Shown: positions 20,386-29,105, counted from the first letter of the stretch. The stretch is DNA of 64,000 nucleotides from Sanguibacter suarezii NBRC 16159 (GCF_001552735.1 NZ_BCRT01000015.1:242984-306983), one strand, 5' to 3'. Made by a program: numbers and translations. Notes: generated by a model from the sequence alone, not told the origin.

Positions 20386-20964
20386 CTACGCCGCGGACGA
20401 CGTGGCGCGCAGATCGGTGTCGCTCTCGCTGTCACCGTTGCTGGCGCCGTCACCGTTGCCGTCGCTGTCGCTCGTGAGCGAGTCGCTCCCGGGCTCCTCG
20501 TCCGTACCGGCCACTGCCCAGGGGTCTGCTGCCCCCTCCCCGGTCGCGGACTCCCCCGCGTCTGCCCCGCGCTGCGCGGACGACGGCTCCCCGGCCTTGG
20601 TGTGCACGGTGTGACGGAAGGTCGCCTGACCGCGGGCCAGGTCCGGCCCGACCGCGTCCGCCTCGATGACGAAGGTGGTCCGCGGACCGTCCGGGGAGTC
20701 CCAGGTCTCAGAGGTCAGCGTGCCGTGCACGACGACGGGGTCGGAGCGCCGCAGCGACTCCGCGACGTTGATCGCCATGGACCGCCAGGCCTTGACCGTG
20801 AACCAGGTGGTCAGACCGTCGACCCAGGCCTCCTCGGCGCGGTTGTAGTAGCGCTTGGTGCTGGCCAGGCGAAAGCTCGTGAAGTCGGTGCCGCTCTCCG
20901 AGACGAAGTGCTTGGGATGGGTGCCTACCCACCCCGTCACGGTCACCTTGGTGTCTGTGCTCAT
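20386..20964 (-). CDS. ssb: Single-stranded DNA-binding protein paralogue (SsbB-like)
   Basis: A 192-residue protein with an OB-fold (residues 1-110: VTVTGWVGTHPKHF, TSFRLASTKRYYNR, TTWFTVKAWRSMA, VVVHGTLTSETW). A disordered Ser/Asp/Gly-rich tail follows. It ends RATSSAA and lacks the acidic DDxPF tip that recruits partner proteins in the main replicative SSB. It is therefore more likely the accessory paralogue found next to ettA in actinobacteria (compare Rv2478c) than the essential SSB. The ATG start at 20964 is preceded by GGAGGATCC. It lies between the two GTPase pairs, 78 bases after copy B2. Confidence 0.88.
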   Translation of the reverse strand: MSTDTKVTVTGWVGTHPKHFVSESGTDFTSFRLASTKRYYNRAEEAWVDGLTTWFTVKAWRSMAINVAESLRRSDPVVVHGTLTSETWDSPDGPRTTFVIEADAVGPDLARGQATFRHTVHTKAGEPSSAQRGADAGESATGEGAADPWAVAGTDEEPGSDSLTSDSDGNGDGASNGDSESDTDLRATSSAA

Positions 20965-21042
20965 GGATCCTCCAGCGACGGGGGACGCGTGTGGTCCCGT
21001 GTGCTGTCAGGATCCGGTCCCGGGCCGACGGAGCGCTGGCGC

Positions 21043-22617
21043 TCAGCCCAGAGTGGGGGGCAACGGCGGCCAGGGCTGCACTGTGGGGAACGACTCCCGA
21101 GCGGAGAGAGCGGACTCGCGGACGTGGCGGTGCTCGGTGAGGATGCGCTGAGCCGGCGCGGCCAGGGTGGTCTCCACCACCTCGCGCAGGGCGGCGAAGG
21201 CTGCCTCACGCACCTGCTCGGCCCGCTGCTCGGCGAGGGTCGCTCGCTTCCGCGCGCCGATCATCAGGCAGCTCACCGACGCGACGGCAGCCAGGAGGGT
21301 GGCGCCCACGGCCACGAGCGGCCACGGGTCGGCGACGTCAACCAGCCCGAAGGCGAAGGCGCCGGTCACCAGCGCGCCGAGCAGGGCGACACCTGCGAAG
21401 ACCCAGCCCAGCAGCCGGGCGCGACGGGCGCCCACGGACCGCTCGGTGGAGATCGGCACGCCGTCGAGGGCGTCGATCAGAGCGGCGGAGATCGCGTCCT
21501 GGTCCGGGACCGCGTGGTCCACGGACTCGGCCCAGGCGGGGCGCATGCCTTCGCTGACGCGGGTCACCCAGCGACTGCGGATCACCCGGATGGCGGACTC
21601 CTGGGGTCGGCGGAAGCTCGGCACGCGGTCACCGTCCGAGCCGAAGCGCACGGTCGAGCGCACGTCGTCGACCACGGCGGCGACGCCGACGGCCACGGCG
21701 ACCCGGTCCACCTCACCGTCCACGAGCGGCTCGACGCTCTCCAGCACGGTGGCCGGGACCTCCTCGGCGATCCGGCGGCCCTCCCGGTCGAGCTCGTCGG
21801 CGAGCCGGCTCGCGGCGACCGAGCGACGGGCCACAGCCTCGCGCAGCGTCTCGCGGAGCTCGTCCACACCTTCCCCGGTCTTGGCGGAGATGGTGCGCAC
21901 GTCCACCCCGACCAGACCGTCCTCGGCGAGGAGCCGGGCGACGTCGGCGACGAGCGCGGGACGGCCGGGCTCGGCGACGGTGTCGATCTGGTTGAGAACG
22001 ACGATCATCGATGCCTCGGCGCCGGCGAAGGACTGCAGGTACCCGGCGTGCAGTGCCTCGTCGGCGTACTTCTGCGGGTCCACGACCCAGATGAGCAGGT
22101 CGACCAGCGGCAGGATGCGGTCGACGATCTCGCGGTGCTTGGGCTCGATCGAGTCGTGGTCGGGGAGGTCGAGCAGGATGAGCCCGGCGAGGGAGGCCTC
22201 CTCGGCGCCGTCGAGGGCGCTGTCGCGGCTGATCCGGCGCTCGGGATCCACCTCGAGCCAGTCGAGCAGGGCCGTGGCGCCGTCGCTCCACGCGCAGGCG
22301 GTCACGCGGGCCGTGGTGGGGCGCCGCACGCCCACGTCGGCGAAGGTCAGCCGGGAGATCGCGTTGAAGGTGCTCGACTTGCCGGAGCCGGTGCCGCCGG
22401 CCAGCGCGACGATCGTGTGGTCGACGCCGAGGGCCAGGCGCTCGTCCGCGCCGGCCAGGACGGAACGGGCGCGGGCGACCACGCGCGGGTCGAGGCGGTC
22501 CCCGCCCACGTCCAGGGCTCGGCGCAGGTTCGCCACGTGCTGGGCGTAACGCTCACCGTCAGACGTCGTCGACTGGTCGCTCGGGGTGCGATCAACGGCC
22601 GGGTCGGTCTGTGTCAC
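21043..22617 (-). CDS. Dynamin-like/YfjP-type GTPase with membrane segments (copy B2)
   Basis: A 524-residue GTPase clearly paralogous to B1 at 14643-16262. G1 is GGTGSGKS (74-81), G3 LLDLPDHDS (148-156), and the shared block WVVDPQKYADEALHAGYL leads to G4 NQID (209-212). Two hydrophobic segments (about 395-420 and 430-450) precede a basic C-terminal helix, which suggests membrane association. The GTG start lies 38 bases after the stop of the A2 GTPase, so they form an operon. This repeats the A-then-B order of the other pair. Function is inferred only as membrane-linked GTPase. Confidence 0.84.
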   Translation of the reverse strand: MTQTDPAVDRTPSDQSTTSDGERYAQHVANLRRALDVGGDRLDPRVVARARSVLAGADERLALGVDHTIVALAGGTGSGKSSTFNAISRLTFADVGVRRPTTARVTACAWSDGATALLDWLEVDPERRISRDSALDGAEEASLAGLILLDLPDHDSIEPKHREIVDRILPLVDLLIWVVDPQKYADEALHAGYLQSFAGAEASMIVVLNQIDTVAEPGRPALVADVARLLAEDGLVGVDVRTISAKTGEGVDELRETLREAVARRSVAASRLADELDREGRRIAEEVPATVLESVEPLVDGEVDRVAVAVGVAAVVDDVRSTVRFGSDGDRVPSFRRPQESAIRVIRSRWVTRVSEGMRPAWAESVDHAVPDQDAISAALIDALDGVPISTERSVGARRARLLGWVFAGVALLGALVTGAFAFGLVDVADPWPLVAVGATLLAAVASVSCLMIGARKRATLAEQRAEQVREAAFAALREVVETTLAAPAQRILTEHRHVRESALSARESFPTVQPWPPLPPTLG

Positions 22618-22655
22618 GGGCTGCTCCTGTGGTGCGGCGAGAGGTGCGGGCGGTC

Positions 22656-24323
22656 TCAGGTGAGCTGCGCAAGCTCGGCGAGGCGAACGCGCAGTCCCAC
22701 TGCGGCGTCGTCGGCCAGTGCTGGTGCGGCGAGCGCGCGGCGGGTCGGGAGGATCTCCCGCTCCACCAGAGTAGCCGCGGAGTCTGCGAGCTCGCTCGTG
22801 ACCTCCGGGCTGAGGTCCCGCCCGGCGTTGCCGAGCAACCGGCCGATGAGCTCCTCGGCCGGGGCCAGCCCGACGGCGGAGGCGAGCAGCACGGCTGTCA
22901 GGCCGCCACGCCCGAAGGCCCGCAGGGCAGCCGCGTTCTGCTTGCTCGCCGCGGGGTCGATCGCGGCCACCCGGTCCGCGGCCGAGGCGATCCAGAAGTC
23001 GACGGCCGCGCGGGCGGCGCCTTCGCGTGAGGTGGCGGTGGTCGCGTCGTCGACCTGGGCGAGCAGGCTCTCGCCTCCGTCCACCGCGCCGAGGGCCTCG
23101 CGCAGCGCGGCGTCGGCGTCGTCGACGGCTGCGGTGAGGGTCGCCGTCGCGGCGCGGCGCACCGCCTCGACCAGCTCAGCCAGCTGGGCCTCGCGTGCCC
23201 GGCCGCGGCGCGCGGAGCCGCGGGCCGTGCCCGAGCGTGAGATCGCCCGGTCCAGGCGGGCCGGGCGCAGCAGCTGCGACCACTGCGACTCCACGGCACC
23301 CTGGGCGAGCTTGCCGGACTCGATCGCCTGCCGGACCTCCTTGGCCACCGGCGGCAGGGCCGCCTCGGCCACCTCGTGCAGCCGCTGACCAGCGACGAAC
23401 TGGTTCTCCACGTGCTCGCTGAGCTCTTCGATCCACGGCGGCAGGGCGGTCAGCGCGCCGCGCAGCGTGCGCAGGATCACCGTGCGTGCACGGTCGGCGC
23501 CGCCGAGGGTGCGCAGCCAGCGTTCGATCGCGGCCACCTCGGTGGCGGGCAGCAGGCCCTCGTGCGGGCCGGCGTCGGGCACGACGAAGAGCGGGGCGTT
23601 GTCCATGTGGTGCTCGCGCAGGCGGTTGAGCAGGTCGCCGCGCACGGTCTTGAGGGAGGCCTGCGGCGCCCGGTTGAGGACCATGGCCACGGTCGCCCCG
23701 CGGTGGGTGGCGCCCTCGAGCGCCTTCCACGGCAGCGCGTCGCCGTAGCGGGCCGCGGTCGTCACGAACAGCCACAGGTCCGCGCCCTCGAGCAGGCGGG
23801 CGGCGGTCTCCCGGTTGGCGTCCAGGACGGAGTCGAGGTCGGGGGCGTCCAGCAGAGCGATGCCGCGCGGGACGTTGGTGCTGGTCACCGACCGGACGGT
23901 GCGCACGAGCGGGGTGTCGGCGACGATCTCGGAGTCAGCCGGGTTGAAGACGACGACCGGCTCACGGGTGGTGGGTCGGATGACCGACGCCTCGGAGATC
24001 TCTTCCCGCAGGAGCGAGTTGAGCAGGGTGGACTTCCCCGCCCCGGTGGACCCGGCGATGACGACGACCGCGGGGGCCGAGAGCTCCTTGAGCCGCGGCA
24101 GCAGGTGGTCGTCGAGCTGGGCGACGAGCCGGGACTGCTGGGTCCGGGCGTCGTCGGCGCCGTCGATCTCGAGGGGGAAGTCCAGGGCGGCCACCTCGCG
24201 TCGCAGGTCGGTCACGACGTCGAAGACGGTGAAGTGCGGCTCGAGCACATCGACGCCTCGCGAGGTATGACGCCCCGCTCGAGCACTCGAGGGCTGGTTG
24301 CCTGGGCCGCTGCTGGTAGTCAC
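22656..24323 (-). CDS. Dynamin-like GTPase (copy A2)
   Basis: A 555-residue paralogue of A1. They share LRREVAALDFPLE, LDDHLLPRLKELSAP, G1 GSTGAGKS (91-98), the switch RPTTREPVVVF, G3 LLDAPDLDS and the strongly conserved ADLWLFVTTAARYGDALPW. The G4 region reads VAMVLNRAP, so the usual NKxD aspartate is missing. The C-terminal half is helical and mildly hydrophobic near residues 475-495. It starts at a GTG (24323) and is the first gene of the minus-strand run A2-B2-ssb. Confidence 0.84.
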   Translation of the reverse strand: MTTSSGPGNQPSSARAGRHTSRGVDVLEPHFTVFDVVTDLRREVAALDFPLEIDGADDARTQQSRLVAQLDDHLLPRLKELSAPAVVVIAGSTGAGKSTLLNSLLREEISEASVIRPTTREPVVVFNPADSEIVADTPLVRTVRSVTSTNVPRGIALLDAPDLDSVLDANRETAARLLEGADLWLFVTTAARYGDALPWKALEGATHRGATVAMVLNRAPQASLKTVRGDLLNRLREHHMDNAPLFVVPDAGPHEGLLPATEVAAIERWLRTLGGADRARTVILRTLRGALTALPPWIEELSEHVENQFVAGQRLHEVAEAALPPVAKEVRQAIESGKLAQGAVESQWSQLLRPARLDRAISRSGTARGSARRGRAREAQLAELVEAVRRAATATLTAAVDDADAALREALGAVDGGESLLAQVDDATTATSREGAARAAVDFWIASAADRVAAIDPAASKQNAAALRAFGRGGLTAVLLASAVGLAPAEELIGRLLGNAGRDLSPEVTSELADSAATLVEREILPTRRALAAPALADDAAVGLRVRLAELAQLT

Positions 24324-24432
24324 CCCACGATTGTCCCGTGCAACCGGGAGGAGGCCAAACGCGCGCGCCGCAGCGCGCAGAACTCGCGTGGACAGGTGCG
24401 ACGCGCACCGCGCGCGCCGCAGCGTCCGCAGG

Positions 24433-25359
24433 TCACGCCGGAGCGACGCCGAACCGTGCGCGCAGCAGCGCCCGCAGGTCCGCGTCGACCCCGATGGCGT
24501 CGAGGTAGGCGGTGAGCGAGCCGTAGCTGCGCTCGACCTCCTCGTGCGCGGCGGCCAGGTACTCCGGGCGCACCGTGAGGACGGCCTCCCACAGGGCGGC
24601 GTCGACGCCGGGGATGACGGGCATCGCGGCCGCGAGCTCCGTGGCAGCGCCGGCGGAGAGCAGGTACTCCTGGAGGATCTGGTCGGAGGGCACCGAGCAG
24701 ACCGCCTGCGCGAGGGCGACGATCCACCCGGTCCGGTCCTTGCCTGCTGAGCAGTGGACGAGGACGGCGTGGGTCGAGGAGGCGATGGCGGTCAGCGCCG
24801 TCCCGACGGCCTCGTGGGCCGCAGGGTCGGTGACGAAGCGGCGGTAGATGCCCGTCATGATGGCCTGGCCGAGCTCGGCCGGGTCCGCGGTGGCAGCCAC
24901 CCCCGACCCGACCAGGGTGGCAAGCACCCGGGCCATGTCCGCACCGGCTACCTCGCTGGCGACCTCACCGGTGGCCTCCGCGGGCGCCTGCGGGACGGGC
25001 AGGGCGTCATCCTCGCCGTCCGCGAGCGCGGGGGCCTTCTCCGGGTGCGGCGTGCCGAAGGGCAGGCTGAGCACCTGCGTGCTGGCGGGCACGACGTCAG
25101 CCCCGTCGCGGGCGACCTCCTGCGGGCTGCGCAGGTCCAGCACGGTCCGCACGTCGTAGTCGTCCAGGACGGCCACGCCGGCGGGCTGCAGAGCGGCCAA
25201 GGAGGCCGTGCGCAGCAGGACGCCGGTCGCCAGGGGGACGCTGGACCCCTCGGGGACGGCGCGTCCGCCGACGTCGCGGGCGTTCCACGTCCCCGGGATG
25301 TCGAGGGCAGGACCGGTGGTCCCGGTCTCACGGTCGGTCATGAGCTTGTCGGTCATCAC
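24433..25359 (-). CDS. Tyrosine-protein phosphatase (PtpB/Tyr phosphatase 3 family)
   Basis: A 308-residue cytoplasmic phosphatase with the P-loop HCSAGKDRTGW (nucleophile C203, R209), the pattern of the mycobacterial PtpB-like family acting on phosphotyrosine or phosphoinositides. The N-terminus has the family motif WNARDVGGRAVPEG and RTASLAALQPAGVAVL. A Glu/Asp/Pro-rich insertion at about 115-140 is poorly conserved in appearance. The start is GTG 25359 or the overlapping ATG 25356, both after AGGCAGGA. It stands alone between the GTPase block and the flavoprotein gene. Confidence 0.9.
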   Translation of the reverse strand: MMTDKLMTDRETGTTGPALDIPGTWNARDVGGRAVPEGSSVPLATGVLLRTASLAALQPAGVAVLDDYDVRTVLDLRSPQEVARDGADVVPASTQVLSLPFGTPHPEKAPALADGEDDALPVPQAPAEATGEVASEVAGADMARVLATLVGSGVAATADPAELGQAIMTGIYRRFVTDPAAHEAVGTALTAIASSTHAVLVHCSAGKDRTGWIVALAQAVCSVPSDQILQEYLLSAGAATELAAAMPVIPGVDAALWEAVLTVRPEYLAAAHEEVERSYGSLTAYLDAIGVDADLRALLRARFGVAPA

Positions 25360-25429
25360 GGTCCTGCCTCTCGAGGTCTTCGGGCGTCTTCACCCTACGC
25401 GGGGAGCGCCCCGGGCGGGCGCTGCCACG

Positions 25430-26467
25430 TCACCGGGACCGGTAGGAGTCCACCGCGGCACGGAGCTCGGCTGCCATGAGGTCGGCGTTGATGGCTGCTC
25501 CGACCATGAGCCCGCGTGCGGCCGCGACGGCCACCTGCGCCGTGAGGTCGCTGACGTTCCCCGCGGCCCAGACACCGGGGACGGAGGTGAGGCCGGTCTC
25601 GTCGGTCGTGACGCTGGTCCCCAGGCCCAGCGGATGCTCGGCGGTGGCCACCCCGAGCATCCTCGCGAGCTCGGTCCGGGCGGAGAACCGCGGCCCGACG
25701 ACGAGGGCCTGGACGGCGTGGCGCGCGCCGTCGGCGAGCAGCACGGCCGCGAGCGCGTCGTCGTGCACCTCGAGGCCGGCGACCGCGCCGGGGACGACGG
25801 CGACGCCGCGCGCGGCGAGCTGCTCTGCCTCCTCCGCGGTGGGTGCGGCCCGCCCGTCGAGGAAGAGCGTGATGTGCTGGCTCCACTGACGGAACAGCAG
25901 GGCCTGGTGGACAGCCATGGGACCGCTGGCGAGCACGCCGATGACCTGGTCGCGCACCTCCCAGCCGTGGCAGTAGGGGCAGTGCAGCACGTCGGTGCCC
26001 CACCGCTCGCGCAGGCCGGGGACGTCGGGCAGCTCGTCGGCGAGGCCGGTGGCCAGCAGCAGCCGCCGCGCGCGGACGCGGGTGCCGTCGTCGGCCACGA
26101 GGTCGAAGCCCTCGCCCGTCGCAGTGCCGCTCGCAGTGACGGACGGGGCGACGGACTCGACGCTCGCTCCCAGGACGGTGCCGCCGTAGCGGAGGACCTC
26201 CTCGCGGCCGAGTCGCACCAGCTCGGCCGGGCTCAGTCCGTCGCGGGTGAGGACGTTGCGCACGCCGGCGGCGGGCAGGTTGCGCTGCTGACCGGCGTCG
26301 ACGACGAGCACCGTGCGGCGGGCACGGCCCAGCGCGACGGCTGCGCTCAGCCCCGCCGCGCCGCCACCGACGACGACGACGTCGTAGGTGAGGTCCCCGG
26401 GCTGGGGTGAGCTCGGGTCAGGCTGGTCGGCCGGGTGGTGCGGGTGGTGCGGGTGGGACTGGTCCAT
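25430..26467 (-). CDS. Thioredoxin-reductase-like FAD/NAD(P) oxidoreductase
   Basis: A 345-residue flavoprotein of the low-molecular-weight thioredoxin reductase superfamily. It has a FAD-binding VVVGGGAAGLSAAVALG near the N-terminus, a redox CPYC pair (C163, C166) in HCPYCHGWE, and the terminal FAD motif VPGVWAAGNVSD. The NAD(P) region is less canonical (VIGVLASGPMAVHQALL), so it may not act on thioredoxin. The first 17 residues are His-rich (HPHHPHHP) and could bind metal. The start is ATG at 26467 after GAGGAGACC. It is divergent from an XRE-cupin regulator with a perfect palindrome between them. Confidence 0.9.
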   Translation of the reverse strand: MDQSHPHHPHHPADQPDPSSPQPGDLTYDVVVVGGGAAGLSAAVALGRARRTVLVVDAGQQRNLPAAGVRNVLTRDGLSPAELVRLGREEVLRYGGTVLGASVESVAPSVTASGTATGEGFDLVADDGTRVRARRLLLATGLADELPDVPGLRERWGTDVLHCPYCHGWEVRDQVIGVLASGPMAVHQALLFRQWSQHITLFLDGRAAPTAEEAEQLAARGVAVVPGAVAGLEVHDDALAAVLLADGARHAVQALVVGPRFSARTELARMLGVATAEHPLGLGTSVTTDETGLTSVPGVWAAGNVSDLTAQVAVAAARGLMVGAAINADLMAAELRAAVDSYRSR

Positions 26468-26542
26468 GGTGGTCTCCTCGTGCGGCGTGGGTGGCGACGG
26501 TCGTCCCAGGGTGTCCCGCCCGCGCTGAGAACAGCAAGGAAC

Positions 26543-26559
26543 TTTGCCGGAGTGGCAAA
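26543..26559. promoter_or_regulatory. Perfect inverted repeat, probable operator of the XRE-cupin regulator
   Basis: TTTGCC-GGAGT-GGCAAA is a 6-bp perfect inverted repeat with a 5-base spacer. It lies 8 bases before the regulator start and 75 bases before the flavoprotein start. Its place and symmetry fit a dimeric HTH protein that controls both genes. No binding data support this here. Confidence 0.55.
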
Positions 26560-26567
26560 CTGGCTCC

Positions 26568-27164
26568 ATGGCACAGACCCCCACGACAGACTCCGACGAC
26601 GTGCTGGCTGCAGTCGGCCCACGGCTGCGCGCCCTGCGCACGGCTCGACACCTCACCCTCGCCGAGCTGTCCTCGACGACGGGGATCTCGGTGAGCACCC
26701 TGTCCCGGCTCGAGAGCGGGCAGCGGCGCCCCACCCTCGAGCAGCTGCTCCCCCTCGCCAGGGCGCACGGTGTGCCGCTCGACGACCTCGTCGGGGCGCC
26801 GGCCACCGGCGACCCACGGATCCACATCCGCCCCATCTCCCGTCACGGCATGACGATCCTGCCGCTCAGCCGCGGGGCGGGCGGCGTGCAGGTCTTCAAG
26901 CACCTGCTCCCGGCCGGCCCCACGCTCCCCGTCGTCTCTCAGCAGGTCCACGAGGGGCACGAGTGGGTCTACGTCATCCGCGGACGGCTGCGTCTGGTGC
27001 TCGGCGAGCACGACCTCGTGCTGCCTGCGGGCGAGGCCGCCGAGTTCGACACCCGGACCCCGCACTGGTTCGGCCGGGCGGACGAGCAGGCCGTGGAGTT
27101 CTTGAGCCTCTTCGGTCCGCAGGGTCAGCGGATGCACGTGCGGGCGCAGACCACCCGCCCCTGA
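26568..27164 (+). CDS. XRE-family transcriptional regulator with cupin domain
   Basis: A 198-residue regulator. The N-terminal XRE helix-turn-helix (about 14-70) has RLRALRTARHLTLAELS, TGISVSTLSRLESGQRRP and LEQLLPLARAHGVPLDDLV. A C-terminal cupin barrel (about 110-185) has VHEGHEWVYVIRGRLRLVLGEHD, with possible metal-binding His and Glu. The cupin probably senses a small ligand or metal. The ATG start at 26568 directly follows the candidate operator. It is divergent from the flavoprotein gene, which it probably represses. It ends exactly where the convergent PAP2 gene ends, with no gap. Confidence 0.92.
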   Translation: MAQTPTTDSDDVLAAVGPRLRALRTARHLTLAELSSTTGISVSTLSRLESGQRRPTLEQLLPLARAHGVPLDDLVGAPATGDPRIHIRPISRHGMTILPLSRGAGGVQVFKHLLPAGPTLPVVSQQVHEGHEWVYVIRGRLRLVLGEHDLVLPAGEAAEFDTRTPHWFGRADEQAVEFLSLFGPQGQRMHVRAQTTRP

Positions 27165-27980
27165 TCAGGGCTGGGGCTGTGACGGACGGGGCTCTGGGCG
27201 CTCGCCGCGCCCGGCCACCAGCCAGCAGACCAGCGCCGCGAGCCCGACGACGGCCCACCCGGCGATGATGTCGAGGGTCCAGTGGTTCGCGGTCCCCACC
27301 ACGACGGTGGCGGTGATGAGGGCGTAGGTCACGCCGGCAACCTTCCAGGCCCAGTGGCAGGAGACCGCGAGCGCGGCGAGGGCGACCCACAACGACCAGC
27401 CGGCGTGCATGGACGGCAGGGCCGCGAGCTCGTTGGTGTGCTCGCCCCAGCCGCCGGGCACCGAGACGTCAGCGCCCCACCAGCCGTACTGCGAGGTCTG
27501 GACGAGGACGTCGATGTAGGGCGTGCCGGACAGCCGCGGCGGGGCGGTGGGCACGAGCAGGTACATGACCAGGGCGCAGCCGGTGGCCAGGACGAGCGAG
27601 GAGCGCAACCACCCGTAGGAGCCTGGGCGGTGCAGGAAGAGCAGGACCAGGACCGCGCCGGTCACGACGAAGTGCGCCGAGGCGTACCAGAAGGAGAAGG
27701 AGATGCTCAGCCACTGCGACCCCGCGACGATCTGGTTGAACCCAGCCTCGACGTCCAGGCCCAGCGGGCGTTCCCAGACCAGCAGCTGACGCGCGACCCC
27801 CAGCGCCGAGGTCAGGGACCCGTCGGCCATGAGCCGGACCATGGAGTAGGCGGCGTAGAGGATCCCGAGCAGTGCCACCTCGCGCACGCCCCGCATCACA
27901 CCAGCCCAGCGGTCCTCGCGCGCAGGCACGTCGACGCCCAGCATCGTCTCGGCAATGTCGTATGTCTGCTCACTGGTCAT
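27165..27980 (-). CDS. PAP2-superfamily membrane phosphatase/transferase (Aur1/Ipt1-like)
   Basis: A 271-residue polytopic membrane protein with about six hydrophobic helices. The C-terminal PAP2 signatures are AALPSMHAGWS and ANHWTLDIIAGW (catalytic His and Asp). The first PAP2 motif is weak, as in the inositolphosphotransferase (Aur1/Ipt1) branch. It probably acts on lipid phosphates at the outer membrane face; the substrate is not evident. I chose ATG at 27980 (MTSEQTYDIAE); an upstream start at 28073 would add 31 residues without family character. It is convergent with the XRE regulator, and the two stop codons abut inside the palindrome CCCTGATCAGGG. Confidence 0.86.
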   Translation of the reverse strand: MTSEQTYDIAETMLGVDVPAREDRWAGVMRGVREVALLGILYAAYSMVRLMADGSLTSALGVARQLLVWERPLGLDVEAGFNQIVAGSQWLSISFSFWYASAHFVVTGAVLVLLFLHRPGSYGWLRSSLVLATGCALVMYLLVPTAPPRLSGTPYIDVLVQTSQYGWWGADVSVPGGWGEHTNELAALPSMHAGWSLWVALAALAVSCHWAWKVAGVTYALITATVVVGTANHWTLDIIAGWAVVGLAALVCWLVAGRGERPEPRPSQPQP

Positions 27981-28177
27981 CGGTCCGTCGGTACCCCTGC
28001 TTCGATGCCATCCGGGCGCTCCCGGCAATTGGTCTCGCTCACTTTGACAGAATCCGGGGTCCAGGTCATCCACCGAAAGGCGGATGTCGGGCAGGAGATC
28101 TGTCTCACTCGCTCCGTCGTGAGAGTGACCAGAGCGCGCGAGAGGGCGCGGGAGAGGGTGCAGGAGGGTGCGGGCCC

Positions 28178-28570
28178 TCAGCGACTGCCGTGGTCAGACC
28201 CTGTGGAGGGCTCCTCACCGGCCGCCCGGTCGATGGTCTCCACGAGCCGGGCGCGCTCCTTGTTGATCCACTGGCCGTCGGAGTAGTTCGCGATGAACAT
28301 CTCCGCGAACTCGACCGGGTCGTCCCCGACCACGTCGCGGATCGGGGTGCCGTCAGCCGCCGCGCCCTCGACGAGGTCGGCGAGGTCCTCCATCATCTGC
28401 ATGAGGACGTCGCCCTTGACGATCGCCCCGGCGTAGGTGAGGTAGCGCTCGAGCCCATCGATCGCAGTGCGGTAGGCGGCGGGGAGCTGGTCCTTGCGGG
28501 CCTTGTACTGGCGCCAGCGCTTCTTGTCCTCCAGCGAGCCGGTGACCCGCTCGATCCATGCTGCGGCCAT
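28178..28570 (-). CDS. DUF1048 family protein
   Basis: A 130-residue helical protein of the DUF1048 family: WIERVTGSLEDKKRWRQYKARKDQLPAAYRTAIDGLERYL, then MQMMEDLADLVEGAAADG and a NYSDGQWINKERARL motif near the end. The function is not known. Such genes usually follow PadR regulators, as here: it starts two bases after the PadR stop, so the pair is one operon. No membrane segments. Confidence 0.85.
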   Translation of the reverse strand: MAAAWIERVTGSLEDKKRWRQYKARKDQLPAAYRTAIDGLERYLTYAGAIVKGDVLMQMMEDLADLVEGAAADGTPIRDVVGDDPVEFAEMFIANYSDGQWINKERARLVETIDRAAGEEPSTGSDHGSR

Positions 28571-28572
28571 GA

Positions 28573-28935
28573 CTACTCTCCTTCGTCCTGCGGGTGGTCG
28601 TTCTGGGGGTGGACCTGCTGCCGGAGCCGGTCGATGTGCGCTGCGAGGAAGCTCCAGTTCAGCCAGAACTCCTCCAGGTACGCGCTGCCCTTGGGGTTGA
28701 GCGAGTAGACCTTGCGTGGTGGGCCCTTCTCCGACGGGACCTTCTCGACGTCGACGAGGCCGCGCTGCTCGATCCGCACGAGGAGCGCGTAGACGGTGCC
28801 CTCGGCGATGTCGGAGAACCCCTCCTCGCGCAGCCTCGCGGTGATCTCGTAGCCGTAGGCGGACCGTGTGGCCAGGACTGCGAGGACGATGCCCTCCAAC
28901 GTGCCCTTGAGCATCTCGGTCATCTGCTTGCTCAT
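28573..28935 (-). CDS. PadR-family transcriptional regulator
   Basis: A 120-residue winged-HTH protein. The PadR pattern is complete: MLKGTLEGIVLAVLATRSAYGYEITARL, GTVYALLVRIEQRGLVDVE and the wing PPRKVYSLNPKGSAYLEEF. A C-terminal helix provides dimerisation. The ATG start at 28935 follows GAGGGGGAG; the longer upstream frame has no family sequence. It probably represses its own operon (with DUF1048) through a nearby operator. The palindromic A+T-rich stretch about 60 bases upstream is a candidate. Confidence 0.92.
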   Translation of the reverse strand: MSKQMTEMLKGTLEGIVLAVLATRSAYGYEITARLREEGFSDIAEGTVYALLVRIEQRGLVDVEKVPSEKGPPRKVYSLNPKGSAYLEEFWLNWSFLAAHIDRLRQQVHPQNDHPQDEGE

Positions 28936-28990
28936 CCACTCCCCCTCGGCCCGCCCAACAACCCAGCAATCCAGCAACTTAGCAACACTG

Positions 28991-29009
28991 ACTACCAGTA
29001 GATAGTATC
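28991..29009. promoter_or_regulatory. Palindromic A+T-rich stretch upstream of the PadR operon
   Basis: Two overlapping inverted repeats, CTAC-CA-GTAG (28992-29001) and GATA-G-TATC (29001-29009), in an A+T-rich patch. On the minus strand TACTAT could serve as a -10 element. This is a candidate promoter/operator for padR-DUF1048, without clear -35 support. Confidence 0.35.
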
Positions 29010-29105
29010 GCCAAGTACCGCCTGAGGGAAGACCCGATCCGGCGCACCGCAAGCCCCTCGCTCGTTCCACCGCGCGGGCCCGACCGATCGGATTACAGTC
29101 GCTGT

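Noticed and set aside
20251..23388. A 1045-codon open frame on the plus strand over ssb and the GTPases
   Set aside because: It is antisense to ssb, B2 and A2, which have clear motifs; the translation is compositionally biased without domains.
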